DNA of 56,562 nucleotides from Streptococcus sp. HMSC067H01 (GTDB lineage Bacteria > Bacillota > Bacilli > Lactobacillales > Streptococcaceae): assembly GCF_001814775.1 (NCBI RefSeq), contig NZ_KV817803.1, positions 93,659 through 150,220 on the forward strand. The letters are read 5' to 3'. Shown here piece after piece: positions 43,441 to 55,314 of this stretch. The position numbers and the translations under genes were made by a program. Numbering within the stretch: position 1 is the stretch's first letter; every line of letters begins with the position of its first letter. The notes beneath the pieces were generated by a model. The model did no database searches. It saw only the letters and a program-made list of their open reading frames with translations, and was not told the DNA's origin.

Positions 43441-44322
43441 ATGGCAAGTATTACATTAACTCCGAGCGAAAAGGAAATCCAAGCCTTTGTTCAGAAATAT
43501 GAACAAGCACTGACTCCTAGTAAAAATCCTTATATTCGCTATTTTTTGAAGCTTCCGCAGGCAAGTGTTTCCATCTACACATCTGGAAAAGTCCTCTTAC
43601 AAGGAGAAGCTACTGAACGTTACGCCAGCTTTTTTGGTTATCAGGTCAGCCCAGTAGCTAGTGGACAAAACTTTCCGATGATTGGAACTGACGAAGTGGG
43701 AAATGGTTCCTACTTTGGTGGTCTAGCTGTAGTAGCATCCTTTGTTACGCCTGACCAGCATGACTTTCTGCGAAAACTAGGTGTTGGGGACTCTAAGACT
43801 CTGACAGACCAAAAGATTCGTCAACTTGCTCCTCTGCTTAAGGAAAAAATTCAGCACCAAGCTCTACTGCTTTCTCCAAGCAAGTATAATGAAGTCATCG
43901 GTGAGCGCTACAATGCCGTTTCTGTCAAGGTAGCCCTGCACAATCAAGCCATTTTTCTCCTTCTCCAAAATGGAGTTCATCCTGAAAAGATTGTTATCGA
44001 TGCTTTTACTAGTGCTCAAAACTATGAAAAGTACTTGAAAAATGAAGCCAATCATTTTTCCAATCCAGTTAGTCTGGAGGAAAAAGCAGAAGGCAAATAC
44101 TTAGCAGTCGCAGTAAGCTCTATCATTGCGCGTGATCTCTTTCTGGAAAATTTAGAAAATCTGGGTAGAGAACTTGGTTATCAACTTCCAAGTGGGGCCG
44201 GAACGGCTTCTGATAAGGTAGCTAGCCAAATCCTTCGTGCTTATGGTATACAGGGGCTCAACTTCTGCGCCAAGCTACACTTTAAAAATACTGAAAAAGC
44301 CAAAAAACTGCTAGAAAGGTAA
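43441..44322 (+). CDS. rnhC: Ribonuclease HIII
   Basis: 293-aa enzyme that cuts RNA in RNA-DNA hybrids. The N-terminal TBP-like domain (1 to about 75) is followed by the RNase H fold with [19 protein letters not shown] near 81 (catalytic Asp and Glu), [13 protein letters not shown] and the Asp in [12 protein letters not shown]. The N-terminal extension separates HIII from HII. The start matches relatives from memory. The promoter position leaves almost no 5' leader. lepB follows after 3 nt, as in pneumococcus. Confidence 0.95.
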   Translation: MASITLTPSEKEIQAFVQKYEQALTPSKNPYIRYFLKLPQASVSIYTSGKVLLQGEATERYASFFGYQVSPVASGQNFPMIGTDEVGNGSYFGGLAVVASFVTPDQHDFLRKLGVGDSKTLTDQKIRQLAPLLKEKIQHQALLLSPSKYNEVIGERYNAVSVKVALHNQAIFLLLQNGVHPEKIVIDAFTSAQNYEKYLKNEANHFSNPVSLEEKAEGKYLAVAVSSIIARDLFLENLENLGRELGYQLPSGAGTASDKVASQILRAYGIQGLNFCAKLHFKNTEKAKKLLER

Positions 44323-44325
44323 ATT

Positions 44326-44940
44326 ATGAATTATTTTAAATCGTTTTTAAAAGAGTGGGGGAGTTTTATCCTCATTATCACTCTTGTCGCCCTTAGTCGT
44401 CTCTTTCTCTGGAGGAATGTCAGTGTAGAAGGACATTCGATGGATCCTACCCTGGCAGATGGAGAAGTCCTCTTTGTGGTTAAACATCTTCCTATTGATC
44501 GTTTTGATATTGTGGTTGCTCATGAAGACGATGGGAACAAGGATATCGTTAAACGGGTCATTGGTATGCCAGGAGATACTATCCGTTACGAAAGCGACAA
44601 GCTCTATATCAATGGTCAAGAAACTGATGAGCCCTATTTAGCAGAATACCTTAAGCGTTTCAAGGAAGATAAACTCCAAAGCACTTATACTGGAACTGGT
44701 TGGGATGGTAAAAAGGGAGAATACTTTAGAACTTTAGCTCAAAAGGCTCAGGCCTTTACCCTAGATGTTAATTACAACACTAGCTTTACCTTCACTGTTC
44801 CAGAAGGAGAATACCTCCTCCTAGGTGATGACCGTCTGGTATCTAGCGACAGTCGACATGTTGGTACCTTTAAGGCAAAAGATATCACTGGTGAAGCCAA
44901 ATTCCGCTTCTGGCCACTCAAACGTATCGGAACATTTTAA
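44326..44940 (+). CDS. lepB: Signal peptidase I
   Basis: 204-aa membrane-anchored protease that removes signal peptides from exported proteins. One membrane segment spans about 12-29. The catalytic Ser is S38 in VEGHSMDPTL and the Lys is K76 in DIVKRVIGMPGD. The GDDRLVSSDSRHVG box follows near 166. It is cotranscribed with rnhC (3-nt gap) and followed by a terminator. Confidence 0.95.
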   Translation: MNYFKSFLKEWGSFILIITLVALSRLFLWRNVSVEGHSMDPTLADGEVLFVVKHLPIDRFDIVVAHEDDGNKDIVKRVIGMPGDTIRYESDKLYINGQETDEPYLAEYLKRFKEDKLQSTYTGTGWDGKKGEYFRTLAQKAQAFTLDVNYNTSFTFTVPEGEYLLLGDDRLVSSDSRHVGTFKAKDITGEAKFRFWPLKRIGTF

Positions 44941-44949
44941 AAACTAGGA

Positions 44950-44982
44950 AGAGGCCGAGAATTTTCCATCTCAGCCTCTTCT
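44950..44982 (+). terminator. Terminator after lepB
   Basis: GAGGCCGAGA and TCTCAGCCTC pair with one mismatch around ATTTTCCA, followed by TTCTCATTCT. Confidence 0.7.
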
Positions 44983-45040
44983 CATTCTATTTTGATTAAG
45001 TCTGGGATAAATTTTCTCAGACACTATTGTAAGGAATTTT

Positions 45041-47407
45041 ATGGAAGTTTATTTTTCAGGCACCATTGAGCGCATTATCTTTGAAAATGTCAGCAATTTT
45101 TTCCGTATTTTACTTCTAGATATTGAGGATACCAATGCTGAAGACTTTGATGATTATGAAATCATTGTCACAGGTACCATGGCTGATATCATTGAAGGAG
45201 AGGAATACACTTTTTGGGGACAAATCGTCCAACACTCCAAATATGGTGAACAACTACAAATGACTCGCTATGAGAGAGCCAAGCCGACTAGTAAGGGCTT
45301 GGTCAAGTATTTCTCCAGCAGTCATTTCAAGGGAATTGGACTCAAAACAGCCCAGAAAATTGTGGATATTTACGGTGAAAACACTATTGACAAAATCTTA
45401 GAAAATCCAGACAAACTCCAGTCTATCTCTGGCCTCTCTGCTAAAAATCGTGAAGCCTTTGTCTCAACCCTTCGTCTTAATTACGGAACAGAGATGGTCT
45501 TAGCCAAACTAGCTAATTACGGCATCCCAAATAAACTAGCCTTTCAGATCCAAGACTTTTACAAGGAAGAAACGCTAGATATTGTCGAGAACTATCCCTA
45601 TCAACTGGTCGAGGATATCAAGGGCTTAGGATTTACCATCGCTGACCAATTGGCCCAAGAACTGGGGATTGAGAGTCAGGCTCCCGAGCGTTTCCGTGCG
45701 GGTCTTGTCCATAGTCTCTTTCAAGGTTGCATGGAGACGGGAGATACCTATATGGAAGCTAGAGACTTGTTGGAGCAAACCCTCAACCTTCTGGAATCCT
45801 CCCGTCCAGTCGAACTAGATCCCAGCCAAGTCGCCCAAGAACTTGCTTATCTGATTGAAGAAGATAAGGTCCAGCAGATTGATACCAAAATCTTTGATAA
45901 TAGCCTCTTTTTTGCAGAAGAAGGGATTCGCAGTCATCTCATCAGAATCCTCGAAAAAGATCAAAGTAAAAAACATGATCTAGAGACTATTCAAGACCAT
46001 ATCACAACTGTTGAGGAAGAACTTGGGATTGAGTATGATAGTATTCAAAAACAGGCCATCTGCGATGCTATCCAAAACAAGGTCTTTATACTTACAGGTG
46101 GACCTGGTACTGGTAAGACAACTGTTATCAATGGCATTATCGCTGTCTATGCTCTTTTGGAAGGACTGGACCTCAAGAAAAAGAGCAATTTACCCATTCT
46201 CCTAGCTGCTCCAACTGGTCGCGCAGCCCGTCGCATGAACGAATTAACAGGTCTACCAAGCGCTACCATTCACCGCCACCTGGGCATGACTGGAGATGAC
46301 GACACTAGCCATCTGGAAGATTATCTGGATGCTGACTTTATCATTGTTGACGAGTTTTCTATGGTGGACACTTGGCTAGCTAACCAACTCTTCTCCAACA
46401 TCTCTTCAAACAGTAAAATTCTCATCGTGGGTGATAGCGACCAGCTGCCTTCTGTCAGTCCTGGTCAAGTCCTAGCAGATTTACTCCAGATACCAAGTAT
46501 CCCTCAAACACGTTTGGAAAGAATCTACCGTCAGAGCGAAGAATCAACCATCGTCACTCTTGCAAGTCAGATTCGCCAGGGAATATTACCTGCAGATTTT
46601 ACCCAGAAAAAAGCAGACCGCTCCTACTTTGAAATCGCTAGTAACCATATCCCTGCTAGCATTGAAAAAATCCTAGGTGCTGCTATCAGAAGTGGCATTC
46701 CTGCTCGCGACATTCAGGTTCTTGCCCCTATGTACCGTGGAACTGCAGGTATTGATGCCATCAACCAGCTCATGCAAGACCTCCTTAATCCTCCACAAAA
46801 AGACCTGCTTAGCTTTGAAGCTCCTCAGTGTCACTATCGAACAGGAGATAAGGTTATCCACCTAGTTAACGATGCAGAGGTCAATGTCTTTAACGGAGAC
46901 TTAGGCTATATCACAGACTTGATTCCAGGAAAATACACCGAGTCCAAGCAAGATGAAATTGTCATCGACTTTGATGGGAACGAGGTTTCCTATCCTCGAA
47001 ATGAATGGTACAAGATTCGCTTAGCCTATGCCATGAGTATCCATAAGTCTCAGGGTAGCGAGTTTCCCGTCGTTATTCTACCTATCACCAGTGCAAGCAA
47101 GCGCATGTTAGAGCGTAATCTCATCTACACTGCTATCACTCGGGCCAAAAGTAAACTGATTTTATTAGGTGAATTACAGGCCTTTGACTATGCAACTCAA
47201 CATATCGGAACAGCTCGTAAGACCTATCTAATTGAACGTTTCGCTGACATAATGGAGAATGCCGAGAAAACAAAGCCACTCGCTACCGATATTACAACTT
47301 CAACAGATTCTAAACAATCCTACATTCTAACCGAAGATAACTGGTCTAATATTCCAGCCATGATTGGGATTAGCCAAGAAGACCTGCAGGAGTTTTTCGG
47401 AAAATAA
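45041..47407 (+). CDS. recD2: RecD2-type DNA helicase
   Basis: 788-aa SF1B 5'-3' helicase not tied to RecBC. The long N-terminal region holds helix-hairpin-helix motifs (for example FKGIGLKTAQKIVDIYGE). Motif I is ILTGGPGTGKTTVINGI near 352, motif II is FIIVDEFSMVDTWLANQ near 435, and C-terminal motif V/VI is AYAMSIHKSQGSEFPVVILP with YTAITRAKSKLILLG. The family name and length (longer than enterobacterial RecD) fit RecD2. It is convergent with tig, with a shared terminator. Confidence 0.93.
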   Translation: MEVYFSGTIERIIFENVSNFFRILLLDIEDTNAEDFDDYEIIVTGTMADIIEGEEYTFWGQIVQHSKYGEQLQMTRYERAKPTSKGLVKYFSSSHFKGIGLKTAQKIVDIYGENTIDKILENPDKLQSISGLSAKNREAFVSTLRLNYGTEMVLAKLANYGIPNKLAFQIQDFYKEETLDIVENYPYQLVEDIKGLGFTIADQLAQELGIESQAPERFRAGLVHSLFQGCMETGDTYMEARDLLEQTLNLLESSRPVELDPSQVAQELAYLIEEDKVQQIDTKIFDNSLFFAEEGIRSHLIRILEKDQSKKHDLETIQDHITTVEEELGIEYDSIQKQAICDAIQNKVFILTGGPGTGKTTVINGIIAVYALLEGLDLKKKSNLPILLAAPTGRAARRMNELTGLPSATIHRHLGMTGDDDTSHLEDYLDADFIIVDEFSMVDTWLANQLFSNISSNSKILIVGDSDQLPSVSPGQVLADLLQIPSIPQTRLERIYRQSEESTIVTLASQIRQGILPADFTQKKADRSYFEIASNHIPASIEKILGAAIRSGIPARDIQVLAPMYRGTAGIDAINQLMQDLLNPPQKDLLSFEAPQCHYRTGDKVIHLVNDAEVNVFNGDLGYITDLIPGKYTESKQDEIVIDFDGNEVSYPRNEWYKIRLAYAMSIHKSQGSEFPVVILPITSASKRMLERNLIYTAITRAKSKLILLGELQAFDYATQHIGTARKTYLIERFADIMENAEKTKPLATDITTSTDSKQSYILTEDNWSNIPAMIGISQEDLQEFFGK

Positions 47408-47415
47408 AGCATAAG

Positions 47416-47443
47416 AAAACCCACCGAATTCGGTGGGCTTTTA
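47416..47443. terminator. Bidirectional terminator recD2/tig
   Basis: CCCACCGAATTCGGTGGG is a perfect palindrome with AAAA on the left and TTTT on the right. Confidence 0.9.
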
Positions 47444-47454
47444 TCTTGTAAAGA

Positions 47455-48738
47455 TTATTTTACTGTTGCAGTGCTTGTGATCAATTCAACAGCTTTTTTG
47501 ATTGTGATGTCGTGTTTCAACATATCAGCAGAAAGCAAGCTTTGCACTTGTGCAACTTCCATGTTGTAGTCTGCAGCCAATTGCTCAATTTCTTTTTGGA
47601 TTTCTTCGTCAGTAGCGTCAAATCCTTCAGCTTTAGCAACTGCTTCGATAACAAGGTTAGTCTTGGTACGTGACTCAGCTTCTGCTTCGTATTGTTTGTG
47701 AAGGTCTTCTTGAGTAGTTCCAGTGATTTGGAAGTACATGTCAGGGTTGATACCTTGACGTTGCAAGTTTCCAAGGAATTCATTTACTGAACGGTGAACT
47801 TCTTCGTGGATCATTTCTTCTGGAAGTTCTACGATTTCAGCATTTTCAACTGCTTTATCGATTGCTGCACCTTCAACTGCATCTTTGTATGCTTCTTCTT
47901 TAGCAGCAGCCAATTCGTTGCGGTATTTTTCTTTCAATTCAGCAAGTGTTTCAACTTCTTCGTCGATGTCTTTTGCAAGTTCATCGTCTAGAGCTGGAAC
48001 TTCTTTAGCTTTTACTTCGTGGATAGTTGTCACGAATTTAGCTTCTTTACCGGCAAGGTCTTCTGCTTGATAGTCTTCTGGGAATGTTACGATAACATCA
48101 ACAGTTTCACCAGCTGAGTGACCTACCAATTGATCTTCGAAACCAGGGATGAATTGACCTGAACCAAGTCCAAGTGAGAAGTTTTCACCTTTTCCACCGT
48201 CAAATTCAACACCGTCAATAGAACCAACAAAGTCGATAACAACAGTGTCGCCGTTTTCAGCAGCAGCTTCTTTGATCACCAATTCAGCCAAGTTGTTGCG
48301 TTCGCGTTCGATACGCTCTTCAACGTCAGCATCTGTTACTTCTTTTTCTAGATCAACTGATACTTCAAGATTTTTGTAGTCACCCAATTTAACTTCAGGT
48401 TTTGTAACAACTTCAGCAGTGATAACCCAGTCTTGACCTTTTTCCATTGAAGTTACGTCAATTTTTGGTTGAGCAACCACTTCAAGACCAGCTTCTTTTA
48501 CAGCTGCTTCATAAGCGTTTGGCAAAAGAGCGTTCATAACGTCTTGGTAAAGTGATTCTTCACCAAATTTCTTGTCAAAGATAGGACGTGGAAGGTGACC
48601 TTTACGGAAACCTGGAACATTAAGAGATTTCTTTACTGAGTTAAATACACGGTCCAATTCTGGTTTGATTTGGTCTTGAGAGATAGTGAAAGTCAAGACA
48701 CCACGGTTTGTTTCTTTGTTTTCAAATGATACAGACAT
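47455..48738 (-). CDS. tig: Trigger factor
   Basis: 427-aa ribosome-bound chaperone and peptidyl-prolyl isomerase. The ribosome-docking signature [10 protein letters not shown] lies near 43-52. An FKBP-type PPIase domain (about 155-245, [20 protein letters not shown]) and the acidic helical C-terminal domain follow. Full length. The extended -10 TATGGTATAAT is close upstream. Confidence 0.97.
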   Translation of the reverse strand: MSVSFENKETNRGVLTFTISQDQIKPELDRVFNSVKKSLNVPGFRKGHLPRPIFDKKFGEESLYQDVMNALLPNAYEAAVKEAGLEVVAQPKIDVTSMEKGQDWVITAEVVTKPEVKLGDYKNLEVSVDLEKEVTDADVEERIERERNNLAELVIKEAAAENGDTVVIDFVGSIDGVEFDGGKGENFSLGLGSGQFIPGFEDQLVGHSAGETVDVIVTFPEDYQAEDLAGKEAKFVTTIHEVKAKEVPALDDELAKDIDEEVETLAELKEKYRNELAAAKEEAYKDAVEGAAIDKAVENAEIVELPEEMIHEEVHRSVNEFLGNLQRQGINPDMYFQITGTTQEDLHKQYEAEAESRTKTNLVIEAVAKAEGFDATDEEIQKEIEQLAADYNMEVAQVQSLLSADMLKHDITIKKAVELITSTATVK

Positions 48739-48774
48739 TCTGTCATTTCTCCTTAAAATTTTTTAATACAGTCC

Positions 48775-48785
48775 ATTATACCATA
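48775..48785 (-). promoter_or_regulatory. tig promoter (extended -10)
   Basis: On the minus strand TATGGTATAAT, about 36 nt before the tig ATG. The remainder of the 227-nt gap to liaR is AT-rich, with no gene or clear terminator seen. Confidence 0.65.
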
Positions 48786-48965
48786 TAGTAACGACTTTTT
48801 TCAAGTCAGAAATGAGTTTTCAGGACTTCATGAGACACTTGTTTGTTCTAGATTTTTTCATGCTCTTAATTTACTAAAAATCCTCGATTGACTAAGGAAA
48901 AACTTGAAAATTCTTCTCCCTAAGAAAAAATCTTGCTTTGGAAAAAGTAAACCTTGCTTTCACAT

Positions 48966-49598
48966 CTAGAAGTCCTCATGTCCTACTAAGTGGTGTTGAA
49001 AGGCATAAACTGCTGCCTGGGTACGATCGCTAACCTGAAGCTTTGCTAAAATATTAGATACGTGGGTCTTGACTGTCTTGAGAGAGATAAAAAGCTCATC
49101 AGCAATGCGCTGATTTTCATAGCCCTTGGCAATCAGTTGAAGGACATCGCGTTCACGCGCAGTTAATTCTTCGTGAAGTTCCATATGATTGCGGTGGTAT
49201 TCTACTTTCTTACTCACCTCTTGTTCGATAGCTAGCTCTCCAGCTGCCACCTTTTGAACAGCGTGGAACAATTCATCTGCACTGGACGTCTTGAGCATAT
49301 AGCCTTTAGCCCCAGCATTTAAGACTGGCATGATTTTTTCATTGTCTAGATAAGATGTTACAATCAAGATTTTAGCCTCCGGCCATTCTTTGAGAATAGC
49401 TAGAGTTGCGTCAATCCCGTTAACTTCTGGCATGACAATATCCATGACAATCACATCGGGACGAAGAGCCAAAGCCATGGAAATCCCTTCGGCACCATTG
49501 ATTGCTTCTCCTACAACCTCTACATCATCTTGTAATTCAAAATAACTTTTTAAACCCAGACGCACCATTTGGTGGTCATCTACTAATAATAGTTTCAT
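48966..49598 (-). CDS. liaR: LiaR/VraR-type response regulator
   Basis: 210-aa NarL/FixJ-family regulator. The receiver domain has DDH at 7-9 and phospho-acceptor D53 in VIVMDIVMPEVNG. The C-terminal LuxR-type helix-turn-helix (about 145-205) is LTARERDVLQLIAKGYENQR. It is the output of the LiaFSR cell-envelope stress system, which responds to cell-wall antibiotics and competence-related lysis in streptococci. It follows liaS after 18 nt. Confidence 0.92.
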   Translation of the reverse strand: MKLLLVDDHQMVRLGLKSYFELQDDVEVVGEAINGAEGISMALALRPDVIVMDIVMPEVNGIDATLAILKEWPEAKILIVTSYLDNEKIMPVLNAGAKGYMLKTSSADELFHAVQKVAAGELAIEQEVSKKVEYHRNHMELHEELTARERDVLQLIAKGYENQRIADELFISLKTVKTHVSNILAKLQVSDRTQAAVYAFQHHLVGHEDF

Positions 49599-49616
49599 TT
49601 TATTTCCTTTTGTTAG

Positions 49617-50606
49617 TCAATCAAGCAAGGGGATCCGAATATCCACTGCCAAACCCTGCTTGGGTGCTGTTAATAGTTGTATGCTACCAGCCATATCTTC
49701 CACTCGTTCTTTGATATTGCGTAGTCCATAGCTTAGTTCATCAACATCATCTAACTGAAAACCGCGACCGTTGTCTACTACCTTCAACTGCAAGCCTGTT
49801 TCCGTTTGATAAAGATAAACATCTAGACAAGAAGCTTGGGCATGACGGAGAGTATTACTAATCAATTCTTGGACGATACGAAAGACATGCTCCTCAATCT
49901 TTTTAGGTAATTGGTCTACCTGATATTTAAAACTGACTTTGAGTTCACTTTTTTCTTCCAATTCTTTGAGAAGCAACTGAATCCCCTCAACCAAACTCTT
50001 TTGTTCCAGTTCAATAGGGCGCAAATGCAAGAGTAGAATACGCAAATCTCTTTGGGCTGTCTCCAAAATAGCTGTTACACTCTGAAGTTGTGTCTGCATC
50101 TTCTCTTTGTCTAATCTGGAAGCTTGTTGACTGAGTCCTGATAAAATCATATGGGCAGCAAAAATTTCTTGGCTAACCGTATCATGCAAGTCACGTGCGA
50201 TTCGCTTTCGCTCCTTTTCAACTATCTCTTCTTCTTTGACTAAAACCTGATTGTCCGCTTTTTGAATGGCTTCTGTCAATAAACCAAGCTTGCCTGATAA
50301 ATTTCTAAAACTTGCGTCTAAGTCAGCATCTCCCAGACTTTCAATCTCTTTGCCAGCTAGCAGACGTTTGAGATTTGCTTGGATTCTTCTTTTTGAAATT
50401 TCATCAACAATTGTCCAGAATAATACTAATAAAAAGGCCAGGGCAGCACTAAACATTAAAGCCAGAAATAAGACTTTTTCTGTCTTTTCTAGATCTTGAA
50501 AGAGAGAAGTCCACTCTAAATCCAGAACCTTAAAAATGCTTCGAAATAGAAAAGCAACAAAGAGAAATGAGGTGAGTCCAATTAAAATATAGGGTTGCTT
50601 TTTCAT
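49617..50606 (-). CDS. liaS: LiaS/VraS-type sensor histidine kinase
   Basis: 329-aa kinase with two N-terminal membrane segments (about 8-27 and 46-66) and almost no external loop, typical of intramembrane-sensing kinases. The HisKA_3 phospho-acceptor is H141 in RKRIARDLHDTVSQEI. The ATPase domain has LISNTLRHAQASCLDVYLYQ (N box) and VVDNGRGFQLDDV (G1). It overlaps liaF by 4 nt and precedes liaR. Confidence 0.92.
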   Translation of the reverse strand: MKKQPYILIGLTSFLFVAFLFRSIFKVLDLEWTSLFQDLEKTEKVLFLALMFSAALAFLLVLFWTIVDEISKRRIQANLKRLLAGKEIESLGDADLDASFRNLSGKLGLLTEAIQKADNQVLVKEEEIVEKERKRIARDLHDTVSQEIFAAHMILSGLSQQASRLDKEKMQTQLQSVTAILETAQRDLRILLLHLRPIELEQKSLVEGIQLLLKELEEKSELKVSFKYQVDQLPKKIEEHVFRIVQELISNTLRHAQASCLDVYLYQTETGLQLKVVDNGRGFQLDDVDELSYGLRNIKERVEDMAGSIQLLTAPKQGLAVDIRIPLLD

Positions 50607-51301
50607 CCTCTCACCACCTCAACATCTCCAACCATAGTTGTCAAAAGAATCTTAACGCTCTTTGGACTCTTGAGATAGTCTCTCGTTTCTTGGTGAAATT
50701 GCTCATTACGCAAAGCACGTTTAGGCTGGTCAAAAAAGGTTAAATCTCCGTACAGAGAATTAACACTAAGGCTGACTTCAACATCCACTGGTACGATAAT
50801 TCTGGTTGTGCCGACTAGTTTTCTCAAGATGATGACATTATCATGATTGCTCAAAATCACGTGCTCCAGATGAATAGTATCCTTCCCCATAAGGCGAAAG
50901 AGATTGATATCATCAAAACGACAGGTCTGATAGCTTGAGAAGTGATGAAGACTTCCAAACCAGCGATTTTTCTCCTTCTTTACGGTCACAACTTCTTCAA
51001 AGACCAGATTGGTATCTTCTCTTTCCTGGTTCATCATAGGATAAAGCAGGAACAGGCTGTATATCAAGGCCACAAAGATGGCTAAAATGACAAAGGGATT
51101 GAGCATGATGATAAAGAAAAATAGGATGCTCACCGCCACTAAAATAAAGTTATTTCCCTGTTTTCCAGTATAATATCGAATCAGAAGTAAAAACAAGAGC
51201 AATATCAGTAGAAAACGGGAAAAATGCTCTGATACCATCATAATCAGAGCTCCTGTCAATAAACAAGCTTCAATAAATAGAAAAATTTGAAATTTTCGCA
51301 T
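50603..51301 (-). CDS. liaF: LiaF-like inhibitor of the Lia sensor kinase
   Basis: 232-aa protein with about four membrane segments in the first 100 residues (MRKFQIFLFIEACLLTGALI onward) and a soluble beta-rich C-terminal domain of the YvqF/LiaF type (NSLYGDLTFFDQPKRALRNE). LiaF restrains LiaS in the absence of stress. I chose the ATG at 51301. GAGAGGAC precedes it, and the -10 at 51327-51322 lies inside the longer frame from 51340. First gene of liaFSR. Confidence 0.88.
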   Translation of the reverse strand: MRKFQIFLFIEACLLTGALIMMVSEHFSRFLLILLLFLLLIRYYTGKQGNNFILVAVSILFFFIIMLNPFVILAIFVALIYSLFLLYPMMNQEREDTNLVFEEVVTVKKEKNRWFGSLHHFSSYQTCRFDDINLFRLMGKDTIHLEHVILSNHDNVIILRKLVGTTRIIVPVDVEVSLSVNSLYGDLTFFDQPKRALRNEQFHQETRDYLKSPKSVKILLTTMVGDVEVVRG

Positions 51302-51321
51302 GTATCCGTCCTCTCTATTTA

Positions 51322-51330
51322 ATTGTATCA
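51322..51330 (-). promoter_or_regulatory. liaFSR promoter (extended -10)
   Basis: On the minus strand TGATACAAT, about 20 nt before the chosen liaF ATG. Confidence 0.6.
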
Positions 51331-51363
51331 CAAATCCCAAAAGTCACATCCGTCTGAGGAATG

Positions 51364-51391
51364 ATAAAAAGATCGGGACTAAAATCCCGAC
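51364..51391 (-). terminator. Terminator after fni
   Basis: On the minus strand GTCGGGA and TCCCGAT pair around TTTTAG, followed by CTTTTT. It separates the mevalonate operon from liaFSR. Confidence 0.85.
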
Positions 51392-51399
51392 CTCCTTCT

Positions 51400-53378
<1,979 letters not shown>

Positions 53379-53392
<14 letters not shown>

Positions 53393-54332
53393 CTTGGCTC
53401 AAATCCTTTGTTTTTGAAACGATTAAGCGATAGCGTTGACCTAAAAGTTCTGATAAATGTTCCAAGTCCTCTTCCAAGCAAAGAACCTTGACATTAGGGC
53501 CCGCATCCATGGTAAAGTAGCAAGATTCTCCTTGTTCTCTAAGCTGACGAACAAAATCCATAGCCTCATAGCTAGCATCTGTCAGATAAGAGAAGGATGG
53601 AGTTGCAGTTTTTGTCGTAGCATGCATAGCAAGAGCGTTCTTTTCTGTCAATTCTCCAACTTTCTGAAAGTCATTTTCCTTAAGGTAGACCAACATATCC
53701 TTGTAGTCTTGTTCAGACTGACGAACCCAGTCTTCAAAAGTTGTCGAAGTTTCCACACAGAGCTTCATCCCATCTCGACTGGAAATTGGTTTTTTCTGGT
53801 CTTCCAAGACCAACATAATCATAGCTAGTTTCAAGTCCGTTTCAACTGGATAAATTTCTCCACTATCCTTGTCCCAGGCTGCTAAGGGGCCATAAAAACT
53901 ACGAGATGAAGATCCCGATGCAAACTTAGCTTCCAAGGCCAATTCTCTACGATTCAACCCAAGTTGGAAATATGCGTTACAAGCTTTGATCAAGGCAGAC
54001 AAACCACTGGAACTTGAAGAAAGGCCTGCTGCTGTTGGCATATTGTTCTTAGTATCGATACGAACAAACCCTGCTCCTTCAGGGCGATAGCGATCAATAA
54101 TTATACGCATCTTGGCATGCTCTGCTTCATTTTGCAACTGACCATTGATGTAAAAGGCATCTGCGGTTGCATCAGCTGGTAAAGGAGAAAGTGTCGTCTC
54201 CGTATACATATTTTCTAAGGTTAGAGAGATACTGCTAGTCGCAGGAACCATCTCTTTTTCTGCTTTCTTACCCCAATATTTGATAATAGCAATATTGGCA
54301 TAGGAACGTACTGTTACAGGCTTTCGATCCAT
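53379..54332 (-). CDS. mvaD: Diphosphomevalonate decarboxylase
   Basis: 317-aa GHMP-fold enzyme converting mevalonate diphosphate to IPP with ATP. The N-terminus is SYANIAIIKYWGKKAEKEMV (substrate binding), then the phosphate loop PTAAGLSSSSSGLSALIKAC near 98, and FTMDAGPNVKVLCLEEDL near 277. Overlaps both neighbours (14 and 19 nt). Confidence 0.96.
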
Positions 54333-55192
54333 GTCTGAACAGCTCCTTTCTCTTCTAATCTTTCTGCTAGTTCTTGCGCTTGGCTTACATTAGCAACCAA
54401 GGCGATGATGCAGCCTCCTAGACCTCCACCACTCATCTTGGCTCCTAGGGCTCCATGTTGAAGAGCAGTTTCAACCAAGGCATCAGCCTCAGGGCTACTA
54501 ACTCCAATTTCCTTTAGATTTCCATGAGCTTTGGTTAGAATTTCTCCCAGCTTCACGGCATCTTTTGTTTTTATTGCTTCTTCAGCTTGTTTGGTCAACT
54601 CTCCTAGTGCATCTAAGAAAGGTAAGGCTTCCTTGCCCTTGCTCTCAACAACTTGGATAGCTTCACGAGTATGTCCATAGATTCCTGTATCTGCAATGAC
54701 CAGATAAGCTGACAAATCCATGGCTAATTCTTCAAAACCTACATTCTTGATAAAACGAATAGGCTGGTCACTAAGACAGGTCTTGGCATCCAATCCACTA
54801 GGATTCATATGGGCAATCATCTCCGCCCGATTGACTAAAATCTCTAAAACATCTCGCGGAAGTTCTGCTTGGTAATAATCAAATACCGCACGAATGGCCG
54901 CAATGCTAATGGCTGCTGAGGACCCCATCCCTCGCTTTTCCGGAATAGCCGAGTCAATTTGACAACGAATGCAAGCTTCTCTGATATTTAGATACTCGAG
55001 AGAAGCATAGACTGCCATGGACAAGGTGTCCTCTTCAAACAGACGCCATGGTGTCCCTGCCGGTACAACCCGACAAGTCACCTCTACCTCTAAAAGAGGC
55101 AAAGAGATGGCCGGATAGCCATAAACCACTGCATGCTCTCCTATTAAAATAATTTTACTATGTGCCTGACCGACACCAACTTCTTTTGTCAT
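54314..55192 (-). CDS. mvaK1: Mevalonate kinase
   Basis: 292-aa GHMP kinase, first enzyme of the set. The N-terminus is AHSKIILIGEHAVVYGYPAI, the ATP loop is EKRGMGSSAAISIAAIRAV near 90 and the C-terminal motif is KMSGGGLGGCIIALVAN near 255. It is the first gene of the operon mvaK1-mvaD-mvaK2-fni, with a possible -10 TATAAT at 55268-55263 upstream. The pathway supplies undecaprenyl and other isoprenoids for the wall. Confidence 0.96.
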   Translation of the reverse strand: MTKEVGVGQAHSKIILIGEHAVVYGYPAISLPLLEVEVTCRVVPAGTPWRLFEEDTLSMAVYASLEYLNIREACIRCQIDSAIPEKRGMGSSAAISIAAIRAVFDYYQAELPRDVLEILVNRAEMIAHMNPSGLDAKTCLSDQPIRFIKNVGFEELAMDLSAYLVIADTGIYGHTREAIQVVESKGKEALPFLDALGELTKQAEEAIKTKDAVKLGEILTKAHGNLKEIGVSSPEADALVETALQHGALGAKMSGGGLGGCIIALVANVSQAQELAERLEEKGAVQTWIESL

Positions 55193-55273
55193 TTAATCCT
55201 GCTATCAGACGAAAATCGTCTTTTTCTAGATAAAATTTTAGAACTTTATTCCTTTCTATTTTATTATATTTTA

Positions 55274-55308
55274 ACAAAAAAAGCGATTGTTTCCTTCACA
55301 ATCGCTTG
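55274..55308 (-). terminator. Terminator after choline-binding protein gene
   Basis: On the minus strand AAGCGATTGT and ACAATCGCTT pair perfectly over 10 bp around GAAGGAA, followed by T5. Confidence 0.9.
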
Positions 55309-55314
55309 TTTTCA

